Shown here piece by piece: positions 45,901 to 57,900 of a stretch of 64,000 bases of DNA (position 1 is its first letter; each line of letters starts with the position of its first letter). Location of the stretch: NCBI GenBank assembly GCA_943736015.1, contig OX031070.1, positions 22,837,673 to 22,901,672 of the forward strand, in the 5' to 3' direction. The DNA is from Tridacna crocea (taxonomy: Eukaryota > Mollusca > Bivalvia > Cardiida > Cardiidae). Position numbers and translations under genes: made by a program. Under the pieces are notes generated by a model. It saw nothing but the letters and a program-made list of their open reading frames with translations, was not told the DNA's origin and did not search any database.

Positions 45901-48900
45901 ATATAGGCAATTACCAATATATGCCTTGAAAAAGACTTTTAATCTATCCCCCACAAGAGGTTTACTGAGCTAGGGTTCGGCACACAAGCTCAGCTTCTTC
46001 ACCCTTTACCAAACAATCCCTATTTTCTATGACCCTGATATAGAAGTCTTTTGAAAACATTGTGGGAAAAAGAGAAAATGCTGGTTCTCCTCTTTCCACA
46101 ATGTTTTCCATCCTGCTTGAAACAAATTTAAATTTTTGAATTACGTTTTAGTTGCTGTGTGCAAGTGGTTTCAATTTGGACCAGTCTAAAATTGTGTTGT
46201 TTAGTAAAGGGTTAAGTCCTGCATATAAGTACTAAGCTACTATGTTCAGTACATCTTATGGTTTGATTTTGTGGAAATGATGAGAACACTCATAAAATTA
46301 TTAACAGTACAAAGATAATCTAGATACTTACTTGCAATATTTACACATTTTTCCTCTAAATATATTCTTATTACAGAGGTCACATGTACCTATTAGTATC
46401 TTAGTAGTGTACCTAAAAATAGAATAAGAAAACAGTAAATATTCCTTGAGAGGAAAAACCCATTTCTGTACAAATACAATCTTAATGTCCTGTAGCTGAC
46501 AGCTTTAAAAAACATTTTTGGAACAAGAATATAACCATAAGAATTTGCTCCTTTTCTACAAAATCTTCAAACTGATGAAAAACCTGATATCTCTTTTGAA
46601 TATTTTTTGTTCCAAGTTATTTGTGCAATACTAAGTATTTCGGCCTGTAGCATAATGAGCTGGAAACCAAAGTCATCAATATGATTCTGCACCTCATCAG
46701 TGATTATGTGGGTAGCAGTCAGTGGCTTGCAAAGAATGTTGTTTAAAGTACTGGTAAAAGAAACTCAACAAGAGTAACGGATTCGTGTTTTGACTTCCTA
46801 GCTTGGCCATATTTTGTCTTTTCATGAATTGATGTTAGTCAGTGCAACAACATTCAATCCTCTCACAACATTGTTTTGATGATGGTTATATAGGCAAACA
46901 GCCAGTGGCTTGGGAAGAAGTTTACAAAGTACTGGTAAGGAAAGCATGAATAGTTGGATTGGTTACTGTTAAGTTTTCAGCCAGTATAGTGGTAAGTTGG
47001 CATTTCTGTATCTTTCATAATACTGTTATGCAACTGATTATTTTCCTTTGTATTTATTTCTTTATGATACAAGTACGGTAGTGATGTTTCTAACCAAATT
47101 TCAGTCATAATCAAATATCGTCGGTGTGCTTCCAAAACCTCGTAACTACAGCTTGTAACAAGCTGTAGTTACGAGGTTTTGGAAGCACAATGATGATATC
47201 ACAGTAAAAAACAATAAGTCTGTGTAAAGATAGCTGTAACTATAGTAAGACTGTCGGAAGCACTTTTGGTAAACAAAGTGTACTATCAAACAAACAAGAC
47301 AATATTGGAATGAAGTCAGAAACTTACTTGTGCTCAATCTGATGCTTCATTTTTGGATGAGGCCCTTCCCCTGGCACCATTAATGAGCCTAGAAGGAGAA
47401 AATGGCAAAGTTAAGTATGCTAACTCTTTACCACACAGTCTCAAGTATGAACCCTTCAACAAACAACATAATTTTAGACCAGCCCAACTTCAAAACTTGC
47501 AGACTATAAAGTGACTGTGATTCAAAGAGGTTAATCTTTGGCAAGTTAGAAAACATTGTGCAAAAATGAGAAAATGGACTTTCTCCTTTTTTCACAATGT
47601 TTTCAAAAGGGCTTTTTCTTAGGGTCATTAAAACTCATGATTTTGTGGTAAAGGGTTGATAATCCTGCAGGCACAGGCTTTAGAAAACTTGAAGTCTGCA
47701 TATGCTTTCAATTTGAATAAAAAACTTTTGAGCTACAAGTGAATTAAGTCTGCATATACTTTCAATATAAAGTTAAATGTATAAATTTTGTTGTGTAATA
47801 AAGAGTTAACCTTTTCCACAGCAATACATAGTTTTAACAAAGGAATAGGCTCTTGAAATTGTGGTAATAAGTATTTTCTCCATTTTCTAAAATGTTTTAC
47901 CCTTACAACAATTAATCCTATCATTCTTTATCACATTCTATGTGTGGTCTGCAAAGACTTTCTCCAACCTGACATGTATACTATTTTGATGCCTGGTAAA
48001 AAAGACAGCTTTTTATCTCCTAAAACAAGTTTGAATCAGACAACTTTCCCTCTTTTCTTTTAAACGGGACAACTCCTTTTTTCACATGCATTAGAGGTGA
48101 GCGGGAAAAAATTGTTGCAGAAAAAATTTTCCTCAACCTAGTATGGAACTAGTAACCACCAGGTTGCCAGTAAGATACACTAAACACTAAGCTACCCAAT
48201 GGGGCCAAAATTTTAATAGCTCTAAGGTAAAAAACATTTGAAAACATTGTCAGAAAAGGAGAAATATATGGTAAGCAGCATTTCCTCTTATTCCCATAAT
48301 TTCGTTTTTCTTTTAAAGACAAATCTCATTATTTAGGCCAGAGTTATTTTGTTGTTTGCAAAAGCTTTATATTTGACCAAGTCTAAAATTATAAGGTCTG
48401 GTGAAGGGTCTAGTAAACTTTAACCCATTACCAAACAACAATATTTTAGACTGGTCCAAATTGAAAGCATTTGCAGATGACAAAATAAAAGTGACTGAAA
48501 ATTTGAAAGTTGTTTCGTGAAGGGTAGAAAACATTGTGGGAAAAGGAGAAAATGCTGGTTACCAGCATTTTCTCCTTTTGCCACAATGTTTTCTAAACAT
48601 TCTTTTGCAGGGGCGTCAAAAGTAGGGATTGTGTGGTAATGGGTTAATATAGGTTTGTTGTGGCAACACAGTAGGAAAAATCTTGTCTGCAAATGCTTTT
48701 ATTCAGAATAATCTAAAGTTTTGTCATTTGGAAAAGAATCAACATGCCAAGTTTGGTCTGGGTTGTTCCAATAGACATTGTGGATCAAGATCAGAATGTA
48801 CATGTATATGCTTTCATACAGTATTTTGTGGTATAAAAAGCAGTCTACATGCCCCTACATCTGCATCTTTTGCATGGACAGAGAGTGTGCTTTACTTTTT

Positions 48901-51900
48901 CTGTCATTGTGATGGCCCTTTCATAGCAAAATCAGTACTGTTCATAAAAAGATATCTCTAAAATATAAGGAGCAAGTTTTCCCATTAATGTGTACAAATT
49001 GATGGAGGAATTTAAACTGTATTTCAGCCAATTATTTTGGAATACATTGTACAGGATGATTTGCAAGCTTCTTTCTTAAAAAGAAAATGCATGAAAAATT
49101 AATAGTGCAGGGGAAAACAGTTAACTCATTACCAAACAAAAATATTTCAAGCTAGTCCAAATCAAAGACAACAACATAAAAGTGACTGAAAATTTGAAAT
49201 TTGTTTTGTGAAGAGTAGAAAACATTATGGGAAAAGGAGAAAATGCTGGTTACCAGCATTTTCTCCTTTTCCAACAATGTTTTCTAAAGGCTTCTTTCCC
49301 AGGGTCATCAAAGGTACGGATTGTGTGGTAATGGGTTAAATCAAGTTTACATCAATGGAGCATAAAATAATTATGCTTTTGACTATCAAATTGCGTTCTT
49401 GCCCTGTTCATACAGCCCTATCTTAACTAAAGAGCTCCAACTTACCATCTACACCCTGGTGTACAAATTGTGGTGAATGGATAGGGGAGGTAATGTTAGG
49501 CGAAGCAGGTCCTGAAGGCCCCTGGCTCCTTACTACTGTGTCATGTTCACTAGACAATCGTCGAAATGGCAAGTTATCATGACCCCCAACAAGGGTTCCA
49601 TAGGAACTACTCCCTAAACTCAAATCTTTAACCTGTCTCCTCTTTCCTCCAGTTCTGAAAGTGGAAGACATTTTACAACCACCTAGATTATATCTAAATA
49701 CATGTATGATACTGATATTTCTGTGGTCAAATCATGATGATTGAAATCAAATAGATAATTCATACAGAGTTCCAGAAAGAGGGAGTGATTTTGATTCTAA
49801 GAATGAAAAATATTAGTTATTCTGCACCAAACCTTATGTTATGGGTACTCATTAGATTCGCCTCAATGAGACAATTCTAATGGGTACCCACAATAAAGGG
49901 TTTGAAATAGAAATAATGGATTCAGAACACCATCACCCCCCCCCCCCCCCCCCTTATCTGAAGCTCTGTTCATAGATAAGATAGTTCTATATATCAATTA
50001 TACTAGCAGACAATGCAAGCAATCATAAGTAATGCATCTTTGTCTTCCTTAACTCATTACCAAACGACAAAATTTTAGGTTTGTCCTTTGCAGACGACAA
50101 AATTAAAGCGAGTGAAAATTTGAAATTTGTTTTGAGAAGGGTAGAAGACATTGTGGGAAAAGGAGAAAATGCTGGTTACCAGCATTTTCTCCTTTTCCCA
50201 CAATGTTTTCTAAAGGCTTCTTTTTCAGGGGCGTTAAAAGTAGCGATTGTGTGGTAATCGGTTAAGCAAAGACAATTATCAAGTTGCAATTTTCAAATTA
50301 TTGATGTAAGAGTCATGCTCTGTGAGAAGGGGGTTATATGCTTCTGCAAAAAGTTTCAACCCATGTCAGCCACAAGCAATTTCCCGCATGTCATACAGGC
50401 CCATGTCAGCCGCAAGCAAGGCCCCGCATGTCATACAGACCTATCTCAGCCACAAGCAATGTCCTGCATGTCATACGGACCTATGTCAGCCACAAGCAAT
50501 TTCATCATGTCATACAGGCCCATGTCAGCCGCAAGCAATTCCCTGCATGTCGTACAGACCATGTCAGCCGCAAGCAATTTCCTGCATGTCATATAGGCCC
50601 ATGTCAGCCACAAGCAATTACCTGCATGTCATACTGCCCCAATTCAGCCACACGCAATTTCCTGCATGTCATACAGACCATGTCAGCCACAAGCAATTTC
50701 CTGCATGTCATACTGGCCCATGTCAGCCACAAGCAATTTCCTGCATATCATACTGCTCCATGAATCACTCATTTGTTAGACAAAACATAACTAACAGATC
50801 CACAATTACATGTACATGTATGTAATGAATTGCTTCGTACAGAGTACATGCATTTATTGGTAAGTTTATTGTGCATTTTTTAATTCCTACTGTGCTCAAC
50901 CTGGCTTTAGTTACTTCTGCAGTCAAACTGAACATGCACAGAACATGGAGTCTGATCTCAATCCTACACTGTCTTCTACTTGGCAAGAAATTCTGATGAA
51001 GACATCCCATGCAATTCCTGTATCTTTTCTACAGACTTAGCCATGTCTATATTCATTTCATTTTTTGCACCATGAAAGTTCATACTGTCACACAATTCCG
51101 AATTCTAACGATCCTGAAAGAAAAGACTTTGGAAAGCATTGTGTGAAAGGAAGAAAATGACAGAAAGCAGTATTTTCTCCCTTTTCCCCATGTTTTGTTC
51201 AATATCAAAAAGAGAAATCATCATTTAGGCTACACTGAATTTGTCGTCTGCAAACGTTTTCATTTCTGTCCAATGAGTCCAGTCCATTACATGTATTTTG
51301 TTTTTTAGTTCAGAATTAACCCATTACCAGCTGAGAAATTTTAGCTCTGTCCAAATTAAAAGCATTCACAGATGCTGGGTACCAGCATTTTCTACTTTTT
51401 CCATGACATTTTCGAAAGGCTTCTTTCTAAATGTCATCAATAGTCATCATTGTGGGGTAAAGGGTTAAGATGGAAGATAGACAAATACTACATGTATGTC
51501 CCAATATTGAACCCTAGACAGTACAAGTATGTTCCTACCTGATGGGATCAATATCCTGTACTTTATGAGCTAGCTGCGACTCCTGTGACTTGCTTCTACT
51601 TAATGTTGGATACTCTGGAAAGAGAAGGTTCTTCTTCTTTGGAGGTGGGGTTATAGGATATTTTGTTTTTGGTGTCCTGACAGTGGGTGGAGTTGGGGGA
51701 GGAGTGTATCTGAAAAGAGATAGTATTCAGCCCTGCATAATAGAAAAGGTCGTACAAATTGAATTAAGAGGAAAGTTAAATTTAGATTATTGTAATTTTC
51801 AGGAACAAAATTTAATGTTGAAAGCAAAAATAAAGTAATACTATGTAAATCCTTATTGAACAAGTATTCAATGCTGATTACCAGAATTTTCTCTTTTTCC

Positions 51901-54900
51901 CTCAATGTTTTCAAAAGTCTTCTATCTCAGGGTTGTAAAAACCAAGGATTGTTTGGTAAAGGGTTAAGGTTAAATCATCTCACTCCATAATTCATCTATG
52001 CTATTTACTATTTCAAAAACACATATTGTTTGTTTCAAGCAGCTTTTCCTTTTCTACCTCTTTCTTCCCTGTCAATATATCATTCAAAAAGGGTCACTGT
52101 TTTGAAGGGCTACTGAAGTGCACGTAATTCTCCATGTAATATACCTTCAGACTAACGCCTTAATCAAGTGGTTTGCCCAATCAGAAGGTGTTTTACTTTA
52201 AAATCTTGATAATCTTGGAGAACAAGACAATGAATGGTCTTAAGAATGGTTGAAAACAGACTCAAACGTAATTGGTCATTTCAAGGTTTGGTCTTCTTAC
52301 TTGCTAGATTTTTCACTTACTTAGCAATCTATATGTCAAACTTACCCAACAGAACGAATTCTCTCTGTATGCTGAGGATGATGATGGGTGACAGGTGATG
52401 GGGGTGTGCTATGGGTATGTACAGGGCCACTTGTAGTTGTGGAATTATCCGATGATGACAGGGATGAAGTTGAGGGTCTAGGGCTTGGCCGCGAGGAATA
52501 TTCCCCATATGATGATGTGGAATCTGGGTGAGTCCAGTGTAATTCTACATCACTGTCTGAGACAGAATTATTACCTCCTGTCAATTCTCGCTCTGTAAAA
52601 TGAAACTCAACCAAATTAGCAGATAGGCTGTTTTAGAAACTAATAGATAACATGTACCACTATATGATATAAATAACATGTTATGAAGGACAGAATAAAT
52701 GATGTTTCTTTATCTTCTTTCATAAGGATATACACATGTATTGAAAAATTTGCAGAAAAGAAAATCGCCATAACAAGCAATTACTCCTAGGTAATTTTTC
52801 TAAAAGCCCTCTCTGGAGGGACGTAAAACAACATATGGCCTTCAACACACGAAAAGGGGCATTCAGACATTTGTGTAAAGTGCCGCCCATATCAGCCTGT
52901 GCATTATGCACAGGCTATCATAATCTGAGGCAACTCTTTCCGTTCTTTTGTAATTTTCTGTATTGTGCAGGCCTAGAGTAAGACAAGAATCTAATATGAT
53001 AGATACCAATAGAAATCTTCAGGTTTCTCAAGGCAAGATTCAGTCTTCGAGCATGTTCATTACTGGCATTGTACTTGAGTAACAGTGATTTTATATCTGC
53101 CTCTGGTAATTCCAATAAAGAATTCATGTTCATGCCATCTTCCTTGTCCAAAATTCCCTGAAAAGATTGAAGGAAAAAAAAATATCTGAAATGTCTGGAA
53201 ATCTGTTTTCTGTCTAGGTATACAACCACAATGTTGGGAAAGATAGAATATTCATATGGACTTTGTGAATCGTGTAGTAAAGAGTTGTGAAATGTTGATA
53301 GAAATTGTCCTTGGTCACCCACAGTGATGTGCTATCATGTGATAGCTCTGCTTTATTCAAGGACTTTCAAGAGCCTTTGCAGATAAGATAACTTATCTCA
53401 ATAGTCAAAATTACCACACAGATTGATTCGCACAGAACTTTTTCTAACACCTTAAACTTTAACACCTCTATGCACAATCACAGTTGCTTTGTAGATAGAT
53501 TAAATCAAGATCAAACCTCACATAATCAAATATGATCTTGAACTGCAGTGTCCACAAAAGCAAATGAAGTCAATATTATACTATGAACCAAAACAGCTCC
53601 TTTGGACTTGAATTTATCTCCCTAATAGACAATGTAGATCAATTATCAGACTTGGCATTATGCAATCTGATCACTGATCTACGTTGTCTGTTACAGAGGG
53701 ATTCCAGTTCATAACAGCAGAATGCATTTGATTAACTATTCACCAAAAAGTCATAAAGTAAGACAGTGTTTCAAAACATTGTGGAAAAAGGAGAAAATAC
53801 TACTTTCTTCTCCTTCAGAAACAATGTATTAACAATGCAAGCTGAGGATCAGCCTGTATATAAAGACTGATGTAGTATTTGCTTACCCAGTTGGGTAGCT
53901 CACTGGTTAGCTCATGATCTAAATGCTGTGAGTTTGATACCCAGCTGTGACAAACTTTCTTTCCGGCGATTTTTCACCTCTCATCTCTGATGCATGTGAG
54001 AAAAGTAGTCAATGGCTTTCGAAAGAAATTTGTGTCAGCAGTGTTATGAGAAAACAAGGAAAAACATGCATAGGCACACCGACCGCTGTGATATGACCTT
54101 ATGTTACTTAACTCATTACCAAACAACAAAATTTTACACTAGCCCAAATTGGAAGCAAAGTAAAAGGGACTGAAAATTTGAAATTTGTTTTGTGAAAGGA
54201 AGAAAACATTGTGGGAAAAGGAGAAAATGCTAGTTACCAGCATTTTCTCCTTTTCCCACAGTGTTTTCTACAGGCTTTTTTCTCAGGGTCGTCGTAGGGA
54301 TTGTGTGGTAATGGGTTAACTCCAATACATTACTCTGTTATTCATCACAATAATCCCACCTGGTCACTAATATCTAAGCCTTTACCATACAACAAGATTT
54401 TAAAATGGCCCGGACTGAAAGCACTTCAATGGCAGAAGACAATTTAAGTATGGTTCAATTGATATCATTTGTCTTTGTTACCAGCATTTTCTCCTTTTCC
54501 CACAATGTTTTCAAAAGCCCTTTCCATAAGGATCCTTAACCCTTTCCCAAACAATCCCTGGTTTTTACGGGTCTGGAGTAGTAGCCTTTCGAAAACATGG
54601 TGGGAAAAGGAGAAAATGCTGGTAACCAGCATTTTCTCCTTTTCCCACAATGTTTTCTGCGCTATCATAGACAGAAATCATCTTTTCAGCAAGAGTTGAA
54701 TTGTCATCTGCAAATGCTTTCAATTTGGTCTAGTCCAAAAGATTGTCATTTGGGAAAGGGTTAAAATATGTGATTGTACGGTAAAATATTAAGTTGTTAA
54801 AACAATTATCTCCATTTATTTAGACATGTAACATTTCCCGAAAGACTCACCTCTATAGCTTCTGCAGGAATTCCCACCACTGACAACCATTGTCTAGTGT

Positions 54901-57900
54901 TTGGAAATACAGCTAATTTCTCTTTGTGGCTTTCTGCTGGGAGTTTCTTTTTCAAAATAATCTGCTTACTGACATATAATACTAGCTTTCCCTGCAAAAA
55001 AATCAATGTTTGAGTAATAACAAAGTTTTCAAATATTGTGCATATTTGGTATGTGCACATCATAGATTTTATTGTTTACATATACAATTTGATTAGTCAG
55101 CTAATCAGATCACCTGGGGTCCTCCATGACAAATTTTCAGTCATATTATTTTGTCGTCTACAAATGCTTTCGATCTGGACAAGCCCAAAACATTGTTGCA
55201 TGGTAATGAGTTAATAGTAGGACTTCTGACCTGGGGGCCCTGGGTTTGAACCTCACCGGATCCACTAGGCTTCTCGGGGAGTGTCCTTGGGAAATATACT
55301 TCAGAGCCTTTGCCTAGTACTGGTGTAACTCAACAAGTACATTATGTGAGCTGTCACTGTGATAAGACTGAGATAATGTTAAAAGAGTGGTACAACACCA
55401 TTCAATAACTCAATCAGATCACCTAACTTTGCCAATCTTTTTCGTTTAACCGTTAAACCCTTTTCTAAAGTACAATGTTTTGGCAGTAAGGCTGAAATCG
55501 CCTTCAGTTGACAAATTCAATATAAATAAGATAAACATAAGTTCTCTGACAAGGTAAAAACATTGTGGGAAAAGGAGAAATACTGGTCACCACCATTTTC
55601 TCTGTTTTCCACAGTGTTTACAAAAGGCTTCTTCCTCAATCCCTTAAAAACATGGGATTGTTTAGGCTATTTTTCTTTATCCTTAGATGTCTCACGACAC
55701 TTAGTGACATTTCATCTACTGTACTTTACAGCTGATGATGTCTTTCTTGTTAAAACTTGTTAACCCTTTACTCCATAAGGCATTTCTATGGTATCTCAAA
55801 CTGACCCTATATAACAGCAAGGATGAAGCCGTTTCTTATGTGTATATGACACCTTTTGATAGTGTAGAAAACATTGTGGCAAAACATGAAATTGCTTGTC
55901 ACGAGCAATTTCACCTTTTGCCACAATGTTTTCCAAAGGCTCCTACAAGCAATGTGTAGAAATGAGTATCTATGGAGTAAAGGGTTAATATCATTGTTAT
56001 TTACAATAATTTCAGGTAAATGACACTGAAAAAACTAAATTAGTATTATATTGAAAACACTTGTTCATGCAGACTAAAAGCTTTGTGAAAAAATAATTTT
56101 GATAATAAGACCATTTATGAAGGCTGCAACAACTGGCATCTTCTAGGAGAAATATGAATACTAGTAAGCCGTCTGAATCAAAACATGGGGCCAACAAAAA
56201 TCGAAATGAGGGAAGCGTCTTAGAAATCTGTGGGGGCCACTACTGCCACCCATGAAAAATCATACTTTTATTTATTAAGTGTTAACCTTTTTATTTACAT
56301 GTAACAAGTGTTGTCTTTTTATTTAAGTTTAATAAGTAAATTCTCATTCATATATAGATCTATCACTATAAATACTATGTTAATAAAACTGCAACACTGC
56401 AGAAATTATCATTGCTATTGACACAACCTTGTTTCTACCAGTTACGTGTATAAAGAATATGTATGACAAAATATGTCTGTCATTGGTTAACTGTCACAAA
56501 TTCTGATATTCTGTCACAGTTTGATTTAACTTTCAAAACAATCACTCAACTCAAGACTAATTTTCCCATCATAAACTTCTGGTCTGGCTGCTTTTTTGGT
56601 TAAACTTGCATCTCTGTGGTGTTTTATCATTGTCACTGGAACCAGTCTAGGGTTATATACTGGCCCAACTGTGCTTTCCAAAGTAATATATTCAACAACT
56701 TTTGCCTTTTTTGCCCCATAGAAACATTCAAAATACTCAAAAAATCGCTTCATTCCATGAGGTGCTGAATGATCAGTGGATACTCATACAATTGTTACCA
56801 AACTGCCCTTGAAACTGGTATCCTTATTATCCAGAAACTCTGTGATACAAAGATCAATAACAGAGTACAAGTTTAATCTTAGCTATACAATCCAACCAGG
56901 TATTGATAAATTCTTACTAGAAAGCACAGAATTATGTTTATTGAGCTAAATGGCAGATTCGGACAAAAGCAACCCTAAACAATGGAATAACATCTTCACA
57001 ACCAAGTGAGCTTGATGAGCCCCAGGTTTGTTTAGATCTGATGATCCCCTTTGGACTAGCCTTGCAAAATAACACTGTCAATAAATGTTTCTGGGTCTGA
57101 CTCGGTGCTAAAATCACCCTTATCTGACAAAAAAAACCTTCAAATTCTTTGGCGGAAGATTCATCCTGCAGGATTTCTCAAAAGAAGTCCGCCACTTTGA
57201 ATTACTTAATAAGGTTCCCCTTTTTCCCTAGGTATCCAATGAAAATAAGTATTTGTAAGGGTTTACAGTCAAAACGTACCCAAACCAAAACGTACCCAAG
57301 TGGAGTCAAAACGTACCCAATGTGAAGTTAAAATGTACCCATGATTTTTATAGTGTTGTTATCTTCCATATTTCCACAAATTAATAGAAATATTGTTTTC
57401 GACATCTTGATGATGATAATTTTTAATTCTGCTTTATTTCAAATTTGCCTTACATGATTAAAACAAATAATGAAGCATATCACAGAACATATAGCTAAGT
57501 CTATCAAACGCTTCATGATAAAATTACAGTGTGTGTTTCTCTCTTTTTTAGGCAAATACAATTAACATTAGGGAAAAAGCATCAGATACCTTGATATCGT
57601 TATCCATCATTATTTTATTATCTTATCAATAAAAAAAAATCTGGAAAAAAATCTTCATAAGAATTAGCACTTTCATAAAAATGAGATACAGTACGTTAAC
57701 AACATTGTTTGGATAACAAAAGGTGCAATTTTCATACCCAAAAAGAGTGTGATAAACTATAATTATGTGGTGAATAAATCAATTATTCACTGTGATATTT
57801 AAGCTGCTGTATATTACCTGATTATATATTTGAATGCTTTGTAAATATTGATGATCTGAGAGAGAGTTTGCTTTAGATGAAAAACTGAAGCGTTGATTTT

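Larger units (their letters stand above)
45312..47388 (-). other. ksr: KSR exons 7-9: C1 (atypical, phorbol-insensitive type) zinc finger
   Basis: Ligand positions by my numbering: H377, C388, C391, C401, C404, C409, C412, C420. The CxxC pairs appear as CDLC and CKYC, and the end as [12 protein letters not shown]. In the usual C1 pattern the sixth ligand is His; here that position is Cys (C409). Spacing between the second and third Cys pairs (nine residues) matches vertebrate KSR. In the family this domain recruits KSR to membrane through lipid binding. Three short exons with phase-2 and phase-1 joins encode it. Confidence 0.88.

Noticed and set aside
50315-50825. Three overlapping forward frames rich in His, Cys, Pro, Gln
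   Set aside because: Produced by the 40-bp minisatellite; all frames are equally open.
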